DNA of 64,000 bases from Hawksworthiomyces lignivorus (lineage: Eukaryota; Ascomycota; Sordariomycetes; Ophiostomatales; Ophiostomataceae): positions 312,097 through 376,096 of the forward strand of contig NTMA01000059.1 in NCBI GenBank assembly GCA_002917075.1, in the 5' to 3' direction. This document shows, piece after piece, positions 11,995-22,823 of this stretch. Numbering within the stretch: the first letter of the stretch is position 1; each line of letters opens with the position of its first letter. The notes below the pieces were generated by a model. The model saw only the letters and a program-made list of their open reading frames with translations, was not told where the DNA came from and ran no database searches. A program made the position numbers and the translations under genes.

Positions 11995-13312
11995 TCAGAA
12001 TCTGTGCGAACGCTTGTTCGTCCGCCATGCCGTGTAGCCAATGTAACCGCCGCCGATAACCACGCCGACCAAGAGGATCTTGGTGAAGAACCAGAGCCAG
12101 CTGCCGCCACGCTTCTTCTCCTGGGACGCGCCGCTGCCCTTCAGCCGGTGTCCGCTGGTGCTGGCACCCTTGCTGCCCGGAGTCGACTTGGAGTCGAGGG
12201 GCCCGCCGTAGAGGCTGCTGACGGAGATGGAGATGATGTCGTGGTTGTCGCTCAGCTCGCCGGTCTCGGCGCTGAAGCCGAGGAAGGCACCGGGGGGCAG
12301 GTTCGGGGGCTCGCTGGTCTCGAAGCACAGCGTCCAGTCGTTCTCGTTCTTGTACTGCAGCTCCACCTTGAGCGACTTGTCCTGGAAGTAGGTCGCGCGC
12401 AGCTTGGTGGGCGTCTGGGCCCCGCGCAGACCCCGCGCCGAGCAGCCCGCCAGCTCGTTGCTCTTGCCGTCCGTGTCCTTCTCGTACGACGTCTTGCCGT
12501 CGCCTACCATGGCCATGACAAAGGGGAACACTACGCCCGGCCGGTTGTTCTTGTACGTATCAATGAAGATGCCCAGACCCTCGAACTTGTCCACGCTGCC
12601 GAATACGGGACCCGGCTGCGCGCGCTCTTTGGTCAGCCACATCGCCATGCCGTCGCCGAAGAGCGTGTTCTTGCCGTGGATCTTGAACTCGAACTCGATC
12701 TCCCAGTTGGTCGCCGTCAGCGGCACGCGTGACCACAGCCAGCCCATCTGCGAAGGGCGGTCCGCAGTAAGACGGATGTACCTGCAAAATAAGAAAGAAG
12801 TAGAACCGCGTTAGAGGACATGCATCCTAGGTCATGCGCGCGGAGAGAGGGGAGAGAGAGGAGGGAGGAGGGGGCAAAGAGACTTAGCCCTGGAAGAGCA
12901 ACGTACTGGTCTGTGCGAATCACTGTATCACCTCCAAAATCGTACCACCGGCTCTGCATGTCCGAGTCGAGATATGGCTAGATAGCAGAATTTGAAACGT
13001 TAGCCGAACAAACTCCGCGCCGCATACTGGTCCTGCTTCCGTCCGGTTCCTCTTCTTGTCTGCGCCATCCGGCGGGACTCGTAGTATCGATGCGGTATGC
13101 GTACCTGGCCAATGGAGTGCGTCCGAAGCTACCAAAAGCAAGAAACGAGTTAGTTTGTGCTAAGTTTTAAAGGGGAAAGCTGGAAAACGAGCTCTAGGCG
13201 AAGCCCTGAAGCTCTCATTTGAACCTACCCCGATGCTCTTGATCTCGGTGTCCTCGCCTGCCGCCCAGGCGCCTGCGGCCAGGCCCAAAGGCAACAGGTT
13301 GGAAAGCCGCAT
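11995..13312 (-). CDS. L-type (legume-like) cargo lectin, VIP36/Emp47 family
   Basis: Type I membrane lectin expected to bind high-mannose glycoproteins and help cargo move between ER and Golgi. Four exons: 13229-13312, 13105-13128, 12907-12977 and 11995-12781, giving 321 residues. A signal peptide covers residues 1-18 (MRLSNLLPLGLAAGAWAA). The lectin fold starts with LRTHSIGQPYLDSDMQSRW and contains the DGMAMWL block (Asp 102) and FIDTYKNN (Asp 133, Asn 137), which provide Ca2+ and sugar ligands in the family. A membrane span lies at about 287-312, followed by a short basic tail ending RTNKRSHRF, similar in layout to VIP36 tails. Exon 2 is only 24 bases (LRTHSIGQ). The start was chosen because it opens the signal peptide; in-frame upstream ATGs would bury it. 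Confidence 0.92.
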
Positions 13313-14263
13313 GATGCCTGTCTGGTCTCTGTGAGACCGTAAAATATAATAGATTGCTATTGGGACAAAAGAAAAGGCGAGAGGGGGGAGGAACAAAAGA
13401 GAAGTCGTTGACTGTGAGAATGCGGAGTACCGAGAAATGAAATGAAGGTGGCTGTAATATAGAGCAAGGCGTCGATGAAGTCGCAAATGCAAGAAATTAA
13501 CGAGAATGAGGACAGAAAGGAGACAAATGGAAAAGACAAGACTAGCAAAGGAAAAAGAAAAGAAAAAGAAAATCGAGAAGCTCGGTCTCGTGCGGTTAAG
13601 GTCGACCGTCAGCTAGGGGCAAGTATTTCGGTCTGGGTTTCGATATTGGTTTTAAGAAACCTGAGGCGACTACCAAAACAGGCGCAACTGTGGTGTGGCT
13701 GTGGAGAGTGTAAGCTGGCCTCTTCTTTTTAGCTTTGGCTACTGCGACCCTGAATTGGCGGGCTACCTTCCTAGCGTGGATCGATAATAAAATAAAAATG
13801 AAATAAAAATAAAAATTAGAATAAGAGTAAAAATAAAATAATAAAAATAAAATAAAGTAAAGAACTACTGCCAATGGAAATCTTTAAATATCATTAGTCA
13901 TCGAAGCGCACGTGGCGAAATTAAGCCTCGCAGCAACCACAATAACGAAATGACGTCCGTTAGTTTCTTCAGAGGAAGCGCATAAATATCATCAATCTCT
14001 TTGTACCAATGGTGGCTGATGCGATCAACTAATCTATGCTCCATGATTTTACGAATTGTTGTTGTGAAAGTTTTGGTTCTAAGTTTTAATTTGCAAAAAC
14101 TAAACAAGAGGGAAATTGCAAAAAAGGCTCCCCCGCGATGACCATTGTCCTTGAAGGTAGACAAACTAACTCCTAAAGAAACTCACTTATGACCATGAAA
14201 ACGCTCTTTCTTATAATACCAACCAGGTCATTAAGATTATTTTTTTTATCGACAAACAACCCC
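13313..14263. other. Intergenic region between lectin and NLR
   Basis: Contains the lectin promoter side and the NLR 3' side, separated by A/T simple sequence. An 88-codon minus-strand ORF at 13898-14164 has no recognisable domain and is not called. Confidence 0.5.
13785..13860. repeat. AAAAT/AATAA simple repeat
   Basis: About 75 bases made almost only of a, t and rare g in aataaaat-type units, between the lectin gene and the NLR. It marks the left edge of the less GC-biased NLR block. Confidence 0.85.
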
Positions 14264-17200
14264 TCAGCTTGTGGAGCTTGACAAAAGAGTAATTACATCC
14301 TGGTTCCCAGAGGCCCAATTGATGGCCGTCCGACCGTCCTTGTCTCGGATTTCTGGGTCCGCCTGCGAACCCAGCAGTTTCTTTACCACCTCCTTGTGGC
14401 CGTTTTCAGCTGCCAGTGACAGTGCTGTCCGATCAGCCTTGTCCCTTGCATCAATATTGACAAGACCTGTCTCGAGAAGCGCTTCAACTACCTCTAGGTG
14501 GCCATTCTTTGCCGCCAGTTGAAGTGCCGTACGATTGAGGTCGTCTTTCTTATTTACGTCGGCCTTTCCATTTTCCAAGAGCTCATGAGCAACCCATTTG
14601 TGGCCGTTCACCGCAGCCCACATAAGCTCTGTCCAACCTTGAGGGCCCTTCGAGTCAACCTCGGCTTGGCCCGTTCCGAGAAGCACTCTTACCACGGAAA
14701 GATGTCCGCTCAGTGCCGCCAATGACAGTGCCGTCAGGCCGTGCTCGTCACTCAGGTTTATTAATCTAGCCTCACTGTGACGAACAAGCTCCGCAACGAC
14801 TTCCGTGTGCCCGTTTGCTGCCGCTAGGAAAAGTGCTGTCCAGCCGAAGTTGTCTGTCTTGTCCATGTCGGCCTTATGTGTGAGGAGCGACTTAACAACG
14901 GCGATATGTCCTTTGTCTGCAGCTCGACAGAGTGCCGTACGGCCATATTTATCTTTCGCATTGATTTCGACGCCGGGTGTGTCGAGCAGCGCATCGACTA
15001 TGTGATGATGGCCACTACCTGCCGCTAAGATGAGTGCAGTTCGGCCCGCTTTATCCTTGACGTTAAGAGGAGCATTTCCTGTAGCAAGGAGATCTCTGAC
15101 AGCATTTATGCGACCATCTCGAGCTGCCCACAAGAGCTCCTTCGTCCGATCGTCTGTACTGTTGGTAGGACTCTCCGTCTTCGCTATATGGATAAGCCTC
15201 CTGGCAATATCAGTATGACCATCTTGAACCGCTAGTGAAAGAGCGCTTAAGCCGTATACTGTCTTCATCCCAATTCCAAGCTGGAGAATGCCACTAAGCG
15301 CCTTTACCACCCCAACATAGCCTCTCCACTCCGAAAGGGGGAGCGCAGGTGTTTGCCCAGACCTGCGTATTCTCTGGGCAACATTGATATAGGCTGCCCA
15401 CCATTCCCTAGAGATTCTCACCGGGCTGTACATGGCTACGCCTGTGCGAAGAAAGAATTTTACCAGGTCGGTGCGGCCACTCATAGCTGCTTTGTAGAGT
15501 AACTTCAGCTGACCTTTGACGATTTGATCATTGACAACTTCGAAAGAGAAGTTTGCTCGGTGCCCACGTACAATCTGACCAAATTCGACCCGTTCAGCCA
15601 TTCCGTCCCTAAGCACCTTCACCACATCCGCATGTTTTTCTTTCTCTGCACGCCGGAGTGCGTTTTCCATCGTATCGATGCTAGCATTTCCATCATCGAT
15701 GAGGAGCTTAACCATCTCGGCATCACGCCTTTGCACCGCCCAGCTGAGCGCAGTTTCGCCATTGTTATCCGTGACGTTAACATCAGCATTGCCACTGACA
15801 AGAAGATCACAGACCACCTGCTTGTATGCTACCTGAACTGAGCGCATAAGTGCGGTCCAGCCGTGTCTATGTTCAGTAACATCAACATCAGCCCTCCCTG
15901 TTTTGAGAATCTTTTTAACCACGCCGGCATGCCCATTCCACGCCGCCATAATAAGAGCTGTCTGACCGTTCTGGCTTTTCACGTTAATGTCGATTGCGTC
16001 AGTGCGAAGAAGTGCGTCAACGACACTAGCATGGCCTTTTGCTGCGGCGTGCATGAGTGCAGTCCAGCCACTGATACTTGTAGCATTGATTTGGTCCTCG
16101 TCCATGCTAGCCATGAGCACCTCGACTGTTGCGATAACGCCGTTCTTCGCTGCCAGTGCAAGTGCTGTGTCGCCGTTATAGTCCTTTGTGTCGATCTTCG
16201 CCTTGGCCAAGAGCTCCTTGACCACGTCAACATGGCCTTTTTGTGCCGCCTGCATAAGTGGCGTCAGGCCATAGTTGTTTTTGGCGTCAGGGTCAATCAC
16301 TACCATGCTAACAAGCTCCTTAACTATGTTTGCATGGCCATTACTCGCTGCGCAGAAGAGTGGTGTACAATAACAATGATCTTTTGCATTAATGTCGATC
16401 CCACTTTTTTGCAGAAGCTTCTTCACCACATCAACATGACCATTCTCTGCCGCCCGTAACAGCGCGGTCCGGCCATGTATATCCTTCGCGTTGGCGGCGG
16501 CGGTCGGTATTGCATCAAGCAGCACTTGGACAACGTTGGTATGGCCACTCTTTGTTGCCAGTGAGAGGGCGGTCTGGCCATCTTTGTCTTTTACGTTCAC
16601 ATCTGCCTTTTGCTTCAGCAGCTTTTGAACCACCGCAACAGAGTTGTGCCGCGCTGCAAACATGAGGGCTGTGCGACCTTCTTCGTCTCTCGCATCGATG
16701 TCTACTTTCCGGTTCTTGACAAGTACGTCAACGACGCTATCGTAGCCCTTCCATGCTGCTAATAAAAGTGCAGTGCGATCCTGGCTGTCCTGCACATTGA
16801 TCTCGGCCTCACCTACGTGGCGAAGAATCTGCTTGACCTTGTCCACGCTGCCATCCCAAGCTGCTTGCAGAAGAGGAGGCCAGCCATCCATTTCCTCTGG
16901 GTCAATTTCAGCAATTCCTGCATCACGGAGCACTTTGATGACATTGTCATGATCTCCGGCTAAAGCAAGTGCAGTTTGCCCGTTGTTATTTTGCTCATTG
17001 ATATCGGATTTTCCTGTGTCGAGCAGCGTCTTTACAACGTCTGAATGCCCATTGCTTGCAGCTCGTAGAAGCGCTGTCCAGCCGTCCTTGTCCTTGGTGT
17101 TGACCTTAGCTCTTCCCGTTTCAAGAAGTTCTAAGACGACATCCATATGACCTTTTCCTGCTGCGCGTGCGAGTGCAGTCCAGCCATCAGCGTCTCTCAA

Positions 17201-20200
17201 GTTGATCATGATCGTTTTCATTTTAAGCAGTTCTCTGATCACGCCCACATGGCCATTTACTGCTGCTAGTATGAGGGCCGTGGAGTTGTTTTTGTCGCCG
17301 GTGTTGATACTGGCCTTGCCAGAGTCAATAAGCACTCGCACTACGTTCGCAGAGCCAATCCCCGCCGCTAGCATGAGCGCTGTCCGACCATCCTTGCTTT
17401 TCACATTAGCATCAACTTTATTAGTGTCGAGGAGTTCTTTAGCTATATCAGCGTAGCCGGCCTCGGCCGCGAGCATTAGCGGCGTCCTGCCCGTCTCATC
17501 TTCAGCGTTAAATTCAATTGTGTCTCTGGCGAGGAGTTCCTGAACGACCTCAAATTGGCCGTTTAAAGCTGCCAGAGCGAGTGCTGTCCAGCCATTGTCA
17601 TTTTTTACGCAGATATCGACTGTTTCTGCGCTCAGAAGAGATTTCACAACGTCTTGATGACCCTTCGATGCTGCATATAGAAGTGCCGTCATACCATCTT
17701 TGTCTTTTCTATTGACATCGGCATTCTGTTTCTGAGCAAGGACTTTGACCACGTCTGGATGATTTCTCTCTGCTGCCAGTGAGATCGCGGTACGGCCAGA
17801 GCTGTCCGTCACATTAATATCGACGTCGTCGTCGTAGAGAAGTCTCTGAATCATAGATATATTGCCGTTCTGGGCCTCTTGCAGGAGCCTCTCTTCGTTG
17901 ATTACGTTCGGATGTTCGCTGCGAATTTCCGTAACTAGGCTCTTGTGGCTATCCTGAGCGAGTGAAATAGATGTCCTACCTTGTTTTTCTGTCGCTTTGG
18001 CATCTGCCCCTTTTCTGACAAGTTCTCTGACTACCTTCGCGTGGCCATTCTCTGTCGCCCATGAGAGCGGCGTCCGGCCGTACTCGTCCTTTGCGTTGAC
18101 TTTGATCTTCTCTTTTCCCAGACGGAGAAGGACCTCAACCACAGCTTCGTGCCCTCTCTCCGCTGCCCAGGAGAGGGCTGGTCGACCGTCCTTGTCCTTG
18201 ATAGTGATATCTGCTCTCTGGTTGTTGATGAGCTCTTCGATCACTTCGACATGGCCGTTCTCTGCTGCTATCGAGAGCGCCGTGCGGCCGCACACATCCG
18301 TCACGTCGATCCCTCCTCCGCCATTGATGAAATCAGCTATCGTGCGTGAAGAGGCGAGCGCCCGCACTACGCCTATGTGGCCTTTCCTAGCCGCCAACAT
18401 AAGTGGGGTCTGGCCCTTCTTGTCCCTCGCATCCACATCAGCTTTTCGTTCTTTAAGCAGTTTGACTATATCGTCAAATCCGTTCTGCGATGCGAGGGAA
18501 ATTGCCGTCTGGCCATTCTCATCTTTGACATCAATCTCGACCCTTCTTCTTCTGAAAAGCTCAGTAGCTTTCGTCTCTCGTGGTCCAAGAAGCTTCTCGA
18601 CCACTTCCTTGTGACCATTCCACGCCGCCAGCAAGAGAGGCGTCCGCTTGTTTTTATCTCCTGCGTTGATCTCTACCATTCCCGTACCAAGAAGCCTCTC
18701 TACGATATCGGAATGTCCATTTGCTGCTGCCAATGAGAGCGCCGTCCGGTAGTGTTCATCCTTGGCGTTGATATGCTGCTTTTTCATTGACTGGAGCAAT
18801 GCGTCCAGTGTCTTTGTCAGTTGGTATTGCGACGCAAGATGCACCATAGTTGTTCCTTCCGGCAGGCTATGCCTTGGATCTACTCTGCGACAATGTAGAA
18901 TGGATCTTTTCCAAAAGTCTTCTGATGGCCAGTCTGGATTGTTCGCGAGACAGGTCAAGAATTCTTCCGTCTGTCCCAGTTTGAGGTGCGATATCCATGA
19001 TGTCGTCACGTAGTCCAGGAGAGGATATTTCAAGACCAATTTGTCTTGTTCAACCCCTTCTATGTCCACCGTATCTAGATACTGAATGCAGCTTCTCAGC
19101 AACCGAAAGTGGGACATTTTGGCAACCGGATCTGTCTGGAAAATGTCGAGCTCAAGCAAACCTTGGCGCTTGCTCAGGGTTGATATGCCCCGTCCAACAA
19201 AATACTGCCTGACTGACTCGTGAATGAATTGCACCACACCCGCATCGCATGGGCTCGTTATCTCGACAAGGCCACTGCTAAGTGTTGTAATCATATTTTT
19301 CATATTGCAGTCGGCCCAAGAGGTCCCCGGGGCAGGGGATGATTGCTCTGGGCCGTAAGAGAGGTGGCCATCCAAACTCATTGCATACCGAAGTTCTAGC
19401 ACGGTTAGAGGTCGCATAGAAAAGGAGATCCATTGAATCAATTTCATGGAATCGGAGACATTTTCCATGCCATCGACGAGAGTTTCGTATAAATTGTCCA
19501 ATGTTGACCCCATAGAAGGGATTCTGCCTTCGACCTGGCGCCAACTATATCCTTGGTCGCGGAGTTTTGTAATGTGTTCTACGGTGAGACGTGCCCACAA
19601 GAACATGCCAGAAACCTTGCTCAAAACTAACCGCGGAATTTTTGGTGGAACTGGGGACAATGAGCGTAATTTGGTTTCCACAAAAGTCTGGATGTCTTTT
19701 GTGTTTTGGTCCTCGAGAACGATCAACAGGTCTTGTTCTAAGACCGGATAATGGCGGCAAGCACAGCAGACACGAAACTTTTGATGGGCAGGTGGGATCT
19801 TGTAGAGTAGGTTTTTGAACCATTCAACCAAGCTCTTTGCCTGGTCATCGCCACACTCGTCTAGGGCATCGATGAACAGCAGGACCGGCCGATCGGCCAG
19901 GACCGTCAAAATCGACGACTCAAAGAGGGCCTTCAGTTCTGGCAGTTCCCATTCCCACTTCTGGCCTTCTTTTCCCAGAGAATCCTGCTTTTCTTGAAAA
20001 GCTCTCAAGACAACTTGCTTGGCGTCGGGGTCGAAGCGGAGGAGCTGGTGAAGGAGCGACCGGAACAGGCCCAATGGCGATTTTTCGATGCCTTCGCCGC
20101 GGCCGTGGAAGAAGAAGCGGAGGACCAGGGTTGTCGCCTCGACGGCGCTGGCTTTCGAGATGTTGTCGACTGCGTACCGGAGCAGCGTTGATTTTCCCGA

Positions 20201-20644
20201 GCCAGGCTTTCCCTTTATCATCAGCAGCGCGCCTGGGCTGCTCTTGGTCCACTCGACAAATGTGCCGGGCTCGAACAGCCACTCATATGTTCCGCTGGCG
20301 GGACTGGCAATCTCTCCATATCGACTGTCCATACGAGGGAAAGCCAGGGACTGCATGCACTCTTTTACGCTTTGGAAAGGCTCAGGCGGTGTTTGCCAGC
20401 CAAAGTCTAGAACATGTGTTAGCTGGGTACATGTGCTTGAACGACAAAAAGAATGCAAGCTCTTACAGATATTTTGAATTTTGGCATTGTATTGGCCCTG
20501 ACCATGAAAGAGATTGTTCTGGGTGCCTTCGCCTGCGTTTAGAGCATGATTACCTGGCAGCTCGTGGGGGATGAGCAAGTCCACGATTTGTGAGTTGCCT
20601 GGCTGAGCTTGGCTCCTCCCAAAACGTTTCCGAAGTGACTTCAT
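14264..20644 (-). CDS. NACHT-ankyrin NLR (STAND) with N-terminal sigma-type amyloid motif
   Basis: Predicted intracellular sensor of the fungal NLR class that controls regulated cell death. Exon 1 is 20467-20644 and exon 2 is 14264-20406, giving 2106 residues. Residues 30-58 hold a Gly/Asn/Gln motif, NAGEGTQNNLFHGQGQYN, matching the C-terminal motif of the divergent SesA-type protein. The NACHT domain follows: Walker A GKPGSGKST at about 125-133 and Walker B LLFIDALDEC near 235-244. From about residue 640 to the end come roughly 40 ankyrin repeats (DKDGRTALxLAAxNGHxxVVxxLL type), interrupted for about 90 residues around 15250-15560 by degenerate sequence. The 60-base intron is a multiple of three, so unspliced RNA also stays open (2126 residues). 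Codon choice is visibly less GC-biased than in neighbours. Ligand unknown. Confidence 0.9.
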   Translation of the reverse strand: MKSLRKRFGRSQAQPGNSQIVDLLIPHELPGNHALNAGEGTQNNLFHGQGQYNAKIQNICKSLHSFCRSSTCTQLTHVLDFGWQTPPEPFQSVKECMQSLAFPRMDSRYGEIASPASGTYEWLFEPGTFVEWTKSSPGALLMIKGKPGSGKSTLLRYAVDNISKASAVEATTLVLRFFFHGRGEGIEKSPLGLFRSLLHQLLRFDPDAKQVVLRAFQEKQDSLGKEGQKWEWELPELKALFESSILTVLADRPVLLFIDALDECGDDQAKSLVEWFKNLLYKIPPAHQKFRVCCACRHYPVLEQDLLIVLEDQNTKDIQTFVETKLRSLSPVPPKIPRLVLSKVSGMFLWARLTVEHITKLRDQGYSWRQVEGRIPSMGSTLDNLYETLVDGMENVSDSMKLIQWISFSMRPLTVLELRYAMSLDGHLSYGPEQSSPAPGTSWADCNMKNMITTLSSGLVEITSPCDAGVVQFIHESVRQYFVGRGISTLSKRQGLLELDIFQTDPVAKMSHFRLLRSCIQYLDTVDIEGVEQDKLVLKYPLLDYVTTSWISHLKLGQTEEFLTCLANNPDWPSEDFWKRSILHCRRVDPRHSLPEGTTMVHLASQYQLTKTLDALLQSMKKQHINAKDEHYRTALSLAAANGHSDIVERLLGTGMVEINAGDKNKRTPLLLAAWNGHKEVVEKLLGPRETKATELFRRRRVEIDVKDENGQTAISLASQNGFDDIVKLLKERKADVDARDKKGQTPLMLAARKGHIGVVRALASSRTIADFINGGGGIDVTDVCGRTALSIAAENGHVEVIEELINNQRADITIKDKDGRPALSWAAERGHEAVVEVLLRLGKEKIKVNAKDEYGRTPLSWATENGHAKVVRELVRKGADAKATEKQGRTSISLAQDSHKSLVTEIRSEHPNVINEERLLQEAQNGNISMIQRLLYDDDVDINVTDSSGRTAISLAAERNHPDVVKVLAQKQNADVNRKDKDGMTALLYAASKGHQDVVKSLLSAETVDICVKNDNGWTALALAALNGQFEVVQELLARDTIEFNAEDETGRTPLMLAAEAGYADIAKELLDTNKVDANVKSKDGRTALMLAAGIGSANVVRVLIDSGKASINTGDKNNSTALILAAVNGHVGVIRELLKMKTIMINLRDADGWTALARAAGKGHMDVVLELLETGRAKVNTKDKDGWTALLRAASNGHSDVVKTLLDTGKSDINEQNNNGQTALALAGDHDNVIKVLRDAGIAEIDPEEMDGWPPLLQAAWDGSVDKVKQILRHVGEAEINVQDSQDRTALLLAAWKGYDSVVDVLVKNRKVDIDARDEEGRTALMFAARHNSVAVVQKLLKQKADVNVKDKDGQTALSLATKSGHTNVVQVLLDAIPTAAANAKDIHGRTALLRAAENGHVDVVKKLLQKSGIDINAKDHCYCTPLFCAASNGHANIVKELVSMVVIDPDAKNNYGLTPLMQAAQKGHVDVVKELLAKAKIDTKDYNGDTALALAAKNGVIATVEVLMASMDEDQINATSISGWTALMHAAAKGHASVVDALLRTDAIDINVKSQNGQTALIMAAWNGHAGVVKKILKTGRADVDVTEHRHGWTALMRSVQVAYKQVVCDLLVSGNADVNVTDNNGETALSWAVQRRDAEMVKLLIDDGNASIDTMENALRRAEKEKHADVVKVLRDGMAERVEFGQIVRGHRANFSFEVVNDQIVKGQLKLLYKAAMSGRTDLVKFFLRTGVAMYSPVRISREWWAAYINVAQRIRRSGQTPALPLSEWRGYVGVVKALSGILQLGIGMKTVYGLSALSLAVQDGHTDIARRLIHIAKTESPTNSTDDRTKELLWAARDGRINAVRDLLATGNAPLNVKDKAGRTALILAAGSGHHHIVDALLDTPGVEINAKDKYGRTALCRAADKGHIAVVKSLLTHKADMDKTDNFGWTALFLAAANGHTEVVAELVRHSEARLINLSDEHGLTALSLAALSGHLSVVRVLLGTGQAEVDSKGPQGWTELMWAAVNGHKWVAHELLENGKADVNKKDDLNRTALQLAAKNGHLEVVEALLETGLVNIDARDKADRTALSLAAENGHKEVVKKLLGSQADPEIRDKDGRTAINWASGNQDVITLLSSSTS
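20407..20466 (-). other. In-frame 60-base intron after the sigma motif exon
   Basis: On the minus strand it begins GTAAGA, contains the branch-like GCTAAC and ends TTCTAG. Splicing joins I59 to YFGWQTPPE. Retention adds 20 residues including three cysteines between the motif and the NACHT domain without a stop. The intron falls exactly where the motif ends. Confidence 0.7.
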
Positions 20645-22823
20645 TATTAAGTGCGCGCGTAGTAGACCGAATCGAGAAACGTTAAAACGGAGTAACTGGG
20701 CTGGCTAGGAATCCCAGCTGAGAAGCTTTCGTGTCTCAAGGGGGCGAAATCATTCCGTAGAATTCATCGATCTAACGATCTTGTTCAAATTATGGGCCTT
20801 GGACTGCGAAGTTGATATGAGCATTAGTACTTCTCCTAGAAGAGCATGCAGAGACCCGGATTCACGATATCACACCTTTTTATGAATAATGCAAATCACA
20901 AACCTGAATGTTGTCTGGTTGTGGAAAGGACAAGACCCTTGGGCGACGATACTGGACTACGGAATTACACAAATACACTAGCTAGGCTTCCAGCCTCCAA
21001 GGAAGAGGAGAGCACTCAGCAGAGAAATATGTCACTAACACCTTTCAAACACGCTCATTCCAGAAAGCAAGAGAAAGCCTGATCAAAGACGTAGCCAGAG
21101 TCCATACTCAGCGCCTCCAAGTCATGTCTATTGGCCAGAGAAAAAGCCAGAAACCAGAAACTACCTTGTTCAGAGACTACCTCGGATTCGCATTCTCTGC
21201 AGCCCTCTCATGAAGTTAGCCAACGTGCCAACTTCTTCGCCTCGCTGTCTCACCAGAGCCGCTTCTGCCGGCACCAAGACAGCCCTGCCGGTTCCCCTCC
21301 CCAGGAAAAGATAGGTTGCAGAGCCCCTTTTAATCCAGGCAGGAATGGGGAGACTGGGAAATCAGCTGGATGAGTAAGAGTCAGACACAAGAAACATTTG
21401 GAAACAACTTCTCCAATCATTTTGCAATATTTTCAAATCGTGGCGCGCTCCACCCCTGCACTCGCCGGAAGGATTTGCGCAAGACGCTCTGTCTGCAGCC
21501 CTGGTGTTCGTGTTCAAGGAGGCTGAAGGAGCCTACGGGGACTCGGGGACCCTGAAAAGCAAAATGGATGTCCGGCATTTCAGCTATCACCGTTCCCTGG
21601 CACGCCCCCAACACCCCACTAGCACACCACTGACACAACGATGTCAGGTGCCGCTCTGCTACACCAGCACCAACGGGATGGTCCGCTTCGAAAAAACTTC
21701 TGGTCTTCAGCCTTAATTCTTGGCATTCTTGCCGAGCCTGGAACTTCTCTAGTAACAGCTGCTGCCACTTTTTGCCAGCCTGGCCGATGTCTTTTTTTTT
21801 TTTTAACCCCTTTTAAGGTATATCAGCAAGCGGGATGTGCACCAGTACCAGCCTCATCTATGTTTGTCGTAGTTACTTTTGACCTACCAAGATTTTGTAG
21901 GAACAAACAGAAACATGCATATCTTAGCAGGATGTATGTAGTAACCAGTAACATTTCCGAAGATCCTTGGGGGGGATATGCCAGGAATGACAAATAGAGT
22001 CTTGCAGAAAAGGTTTGAATGTTCAATTTTAAATCGTTTTTCAGTGGCGAGTCTCTCCAGAAAGTCAGTCCCATGCGGCTGGCTGCAGGTTGGTTGGCGG
22101 ACCCCTGTCCGTGGTGGTAATTTGCTGGTCTCGGCAGCCCTAGGCAAGTGGCTCAGACGTGACACAGCGTCTTATTATGGATGGCGCAGGATTCTACAGA
22201 GGGTGCCGAAAAGACGAGGCTAGCGTCAGTTTCTCTGCAAGCAGAAAAAAAAAAGGACCACAAAGGACTGTAACAAAGATGTAAATCCACTCTCCTGATT
22301 CTGGGCATGTAGTCGTGGCGCATCCTCGACCGGATATCTAAAACTAGGAAATGACTTTTCATTTTTTAGGTGTATATAACGAAGCTGCGGCCCGACATTT
22401 GGGGTAATAAGGCTGATTCGAGTCGGCAAGTAGAGCATCCGACAACTGGAGAGGGTGAGATGCGCCACACTGCAGCTGCGTAGCTGCTACAGGATTTTCT
22501 ATAGGTAGCTTGTCCAGGCGCCATGCCGCAAGCTGATACTGCGCCTCAGATGGAGGATTTCCCCCTAACCCTTTTTCAACGGTGATTTGATGGTTGTCTT
22601 TTCTATAAGTGCAGCGAATTTTTGCACCTTCAGTTTCTTGTGAACATGATATGGCAGAAATAGTCTACACTCCGTAGAAGCATATTTCTCCTATTTGTAT
22701 TCCAGCCTGTTTGGGCGAGGGATTCGCAGCGAGCAAGCGGCTGCTTTATTTTAGGATCACCTCAGCTAACAAAAGCTCTTTTTGAAGCCCGTCTTTCAGG
22801 TCTTGGCAAGGAATCTCCAAGAC
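20645..22823. other. Divergent intergenic region between NLR and SesA-type effector
   Basis: 2.2 kb separating the start codons of the NLR (minus) and the SesA-type gene (plus), so it must hold both promoters. I find no gene, no second motif copy and no clear transposon remnant. There is a T-run near 21790. All ORFs are under 120 codons and unrecognisable. Confidence 0.55.

Noticed and set aside
13898..14164. 88-codon ORF downstream of the NLR as a third module gene
   Set aside because: No similarity to SesB, HET-S or other partners and no hydrolase or helical-bundle signature.
14264..20644. NLR as one uninterrupted 2126-residue ORF
   Set aside because: A canonical donor, branch site and acceptor flank a 60-base segment exactly after the motif; splicing gives a smoother join, so the two-exon model is preferred.
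22782..22823. Longer start for the SesA-type protein
   Set aside because: The extra 14 residues do not belong to the family N-terminus, which starts MDPLSV.
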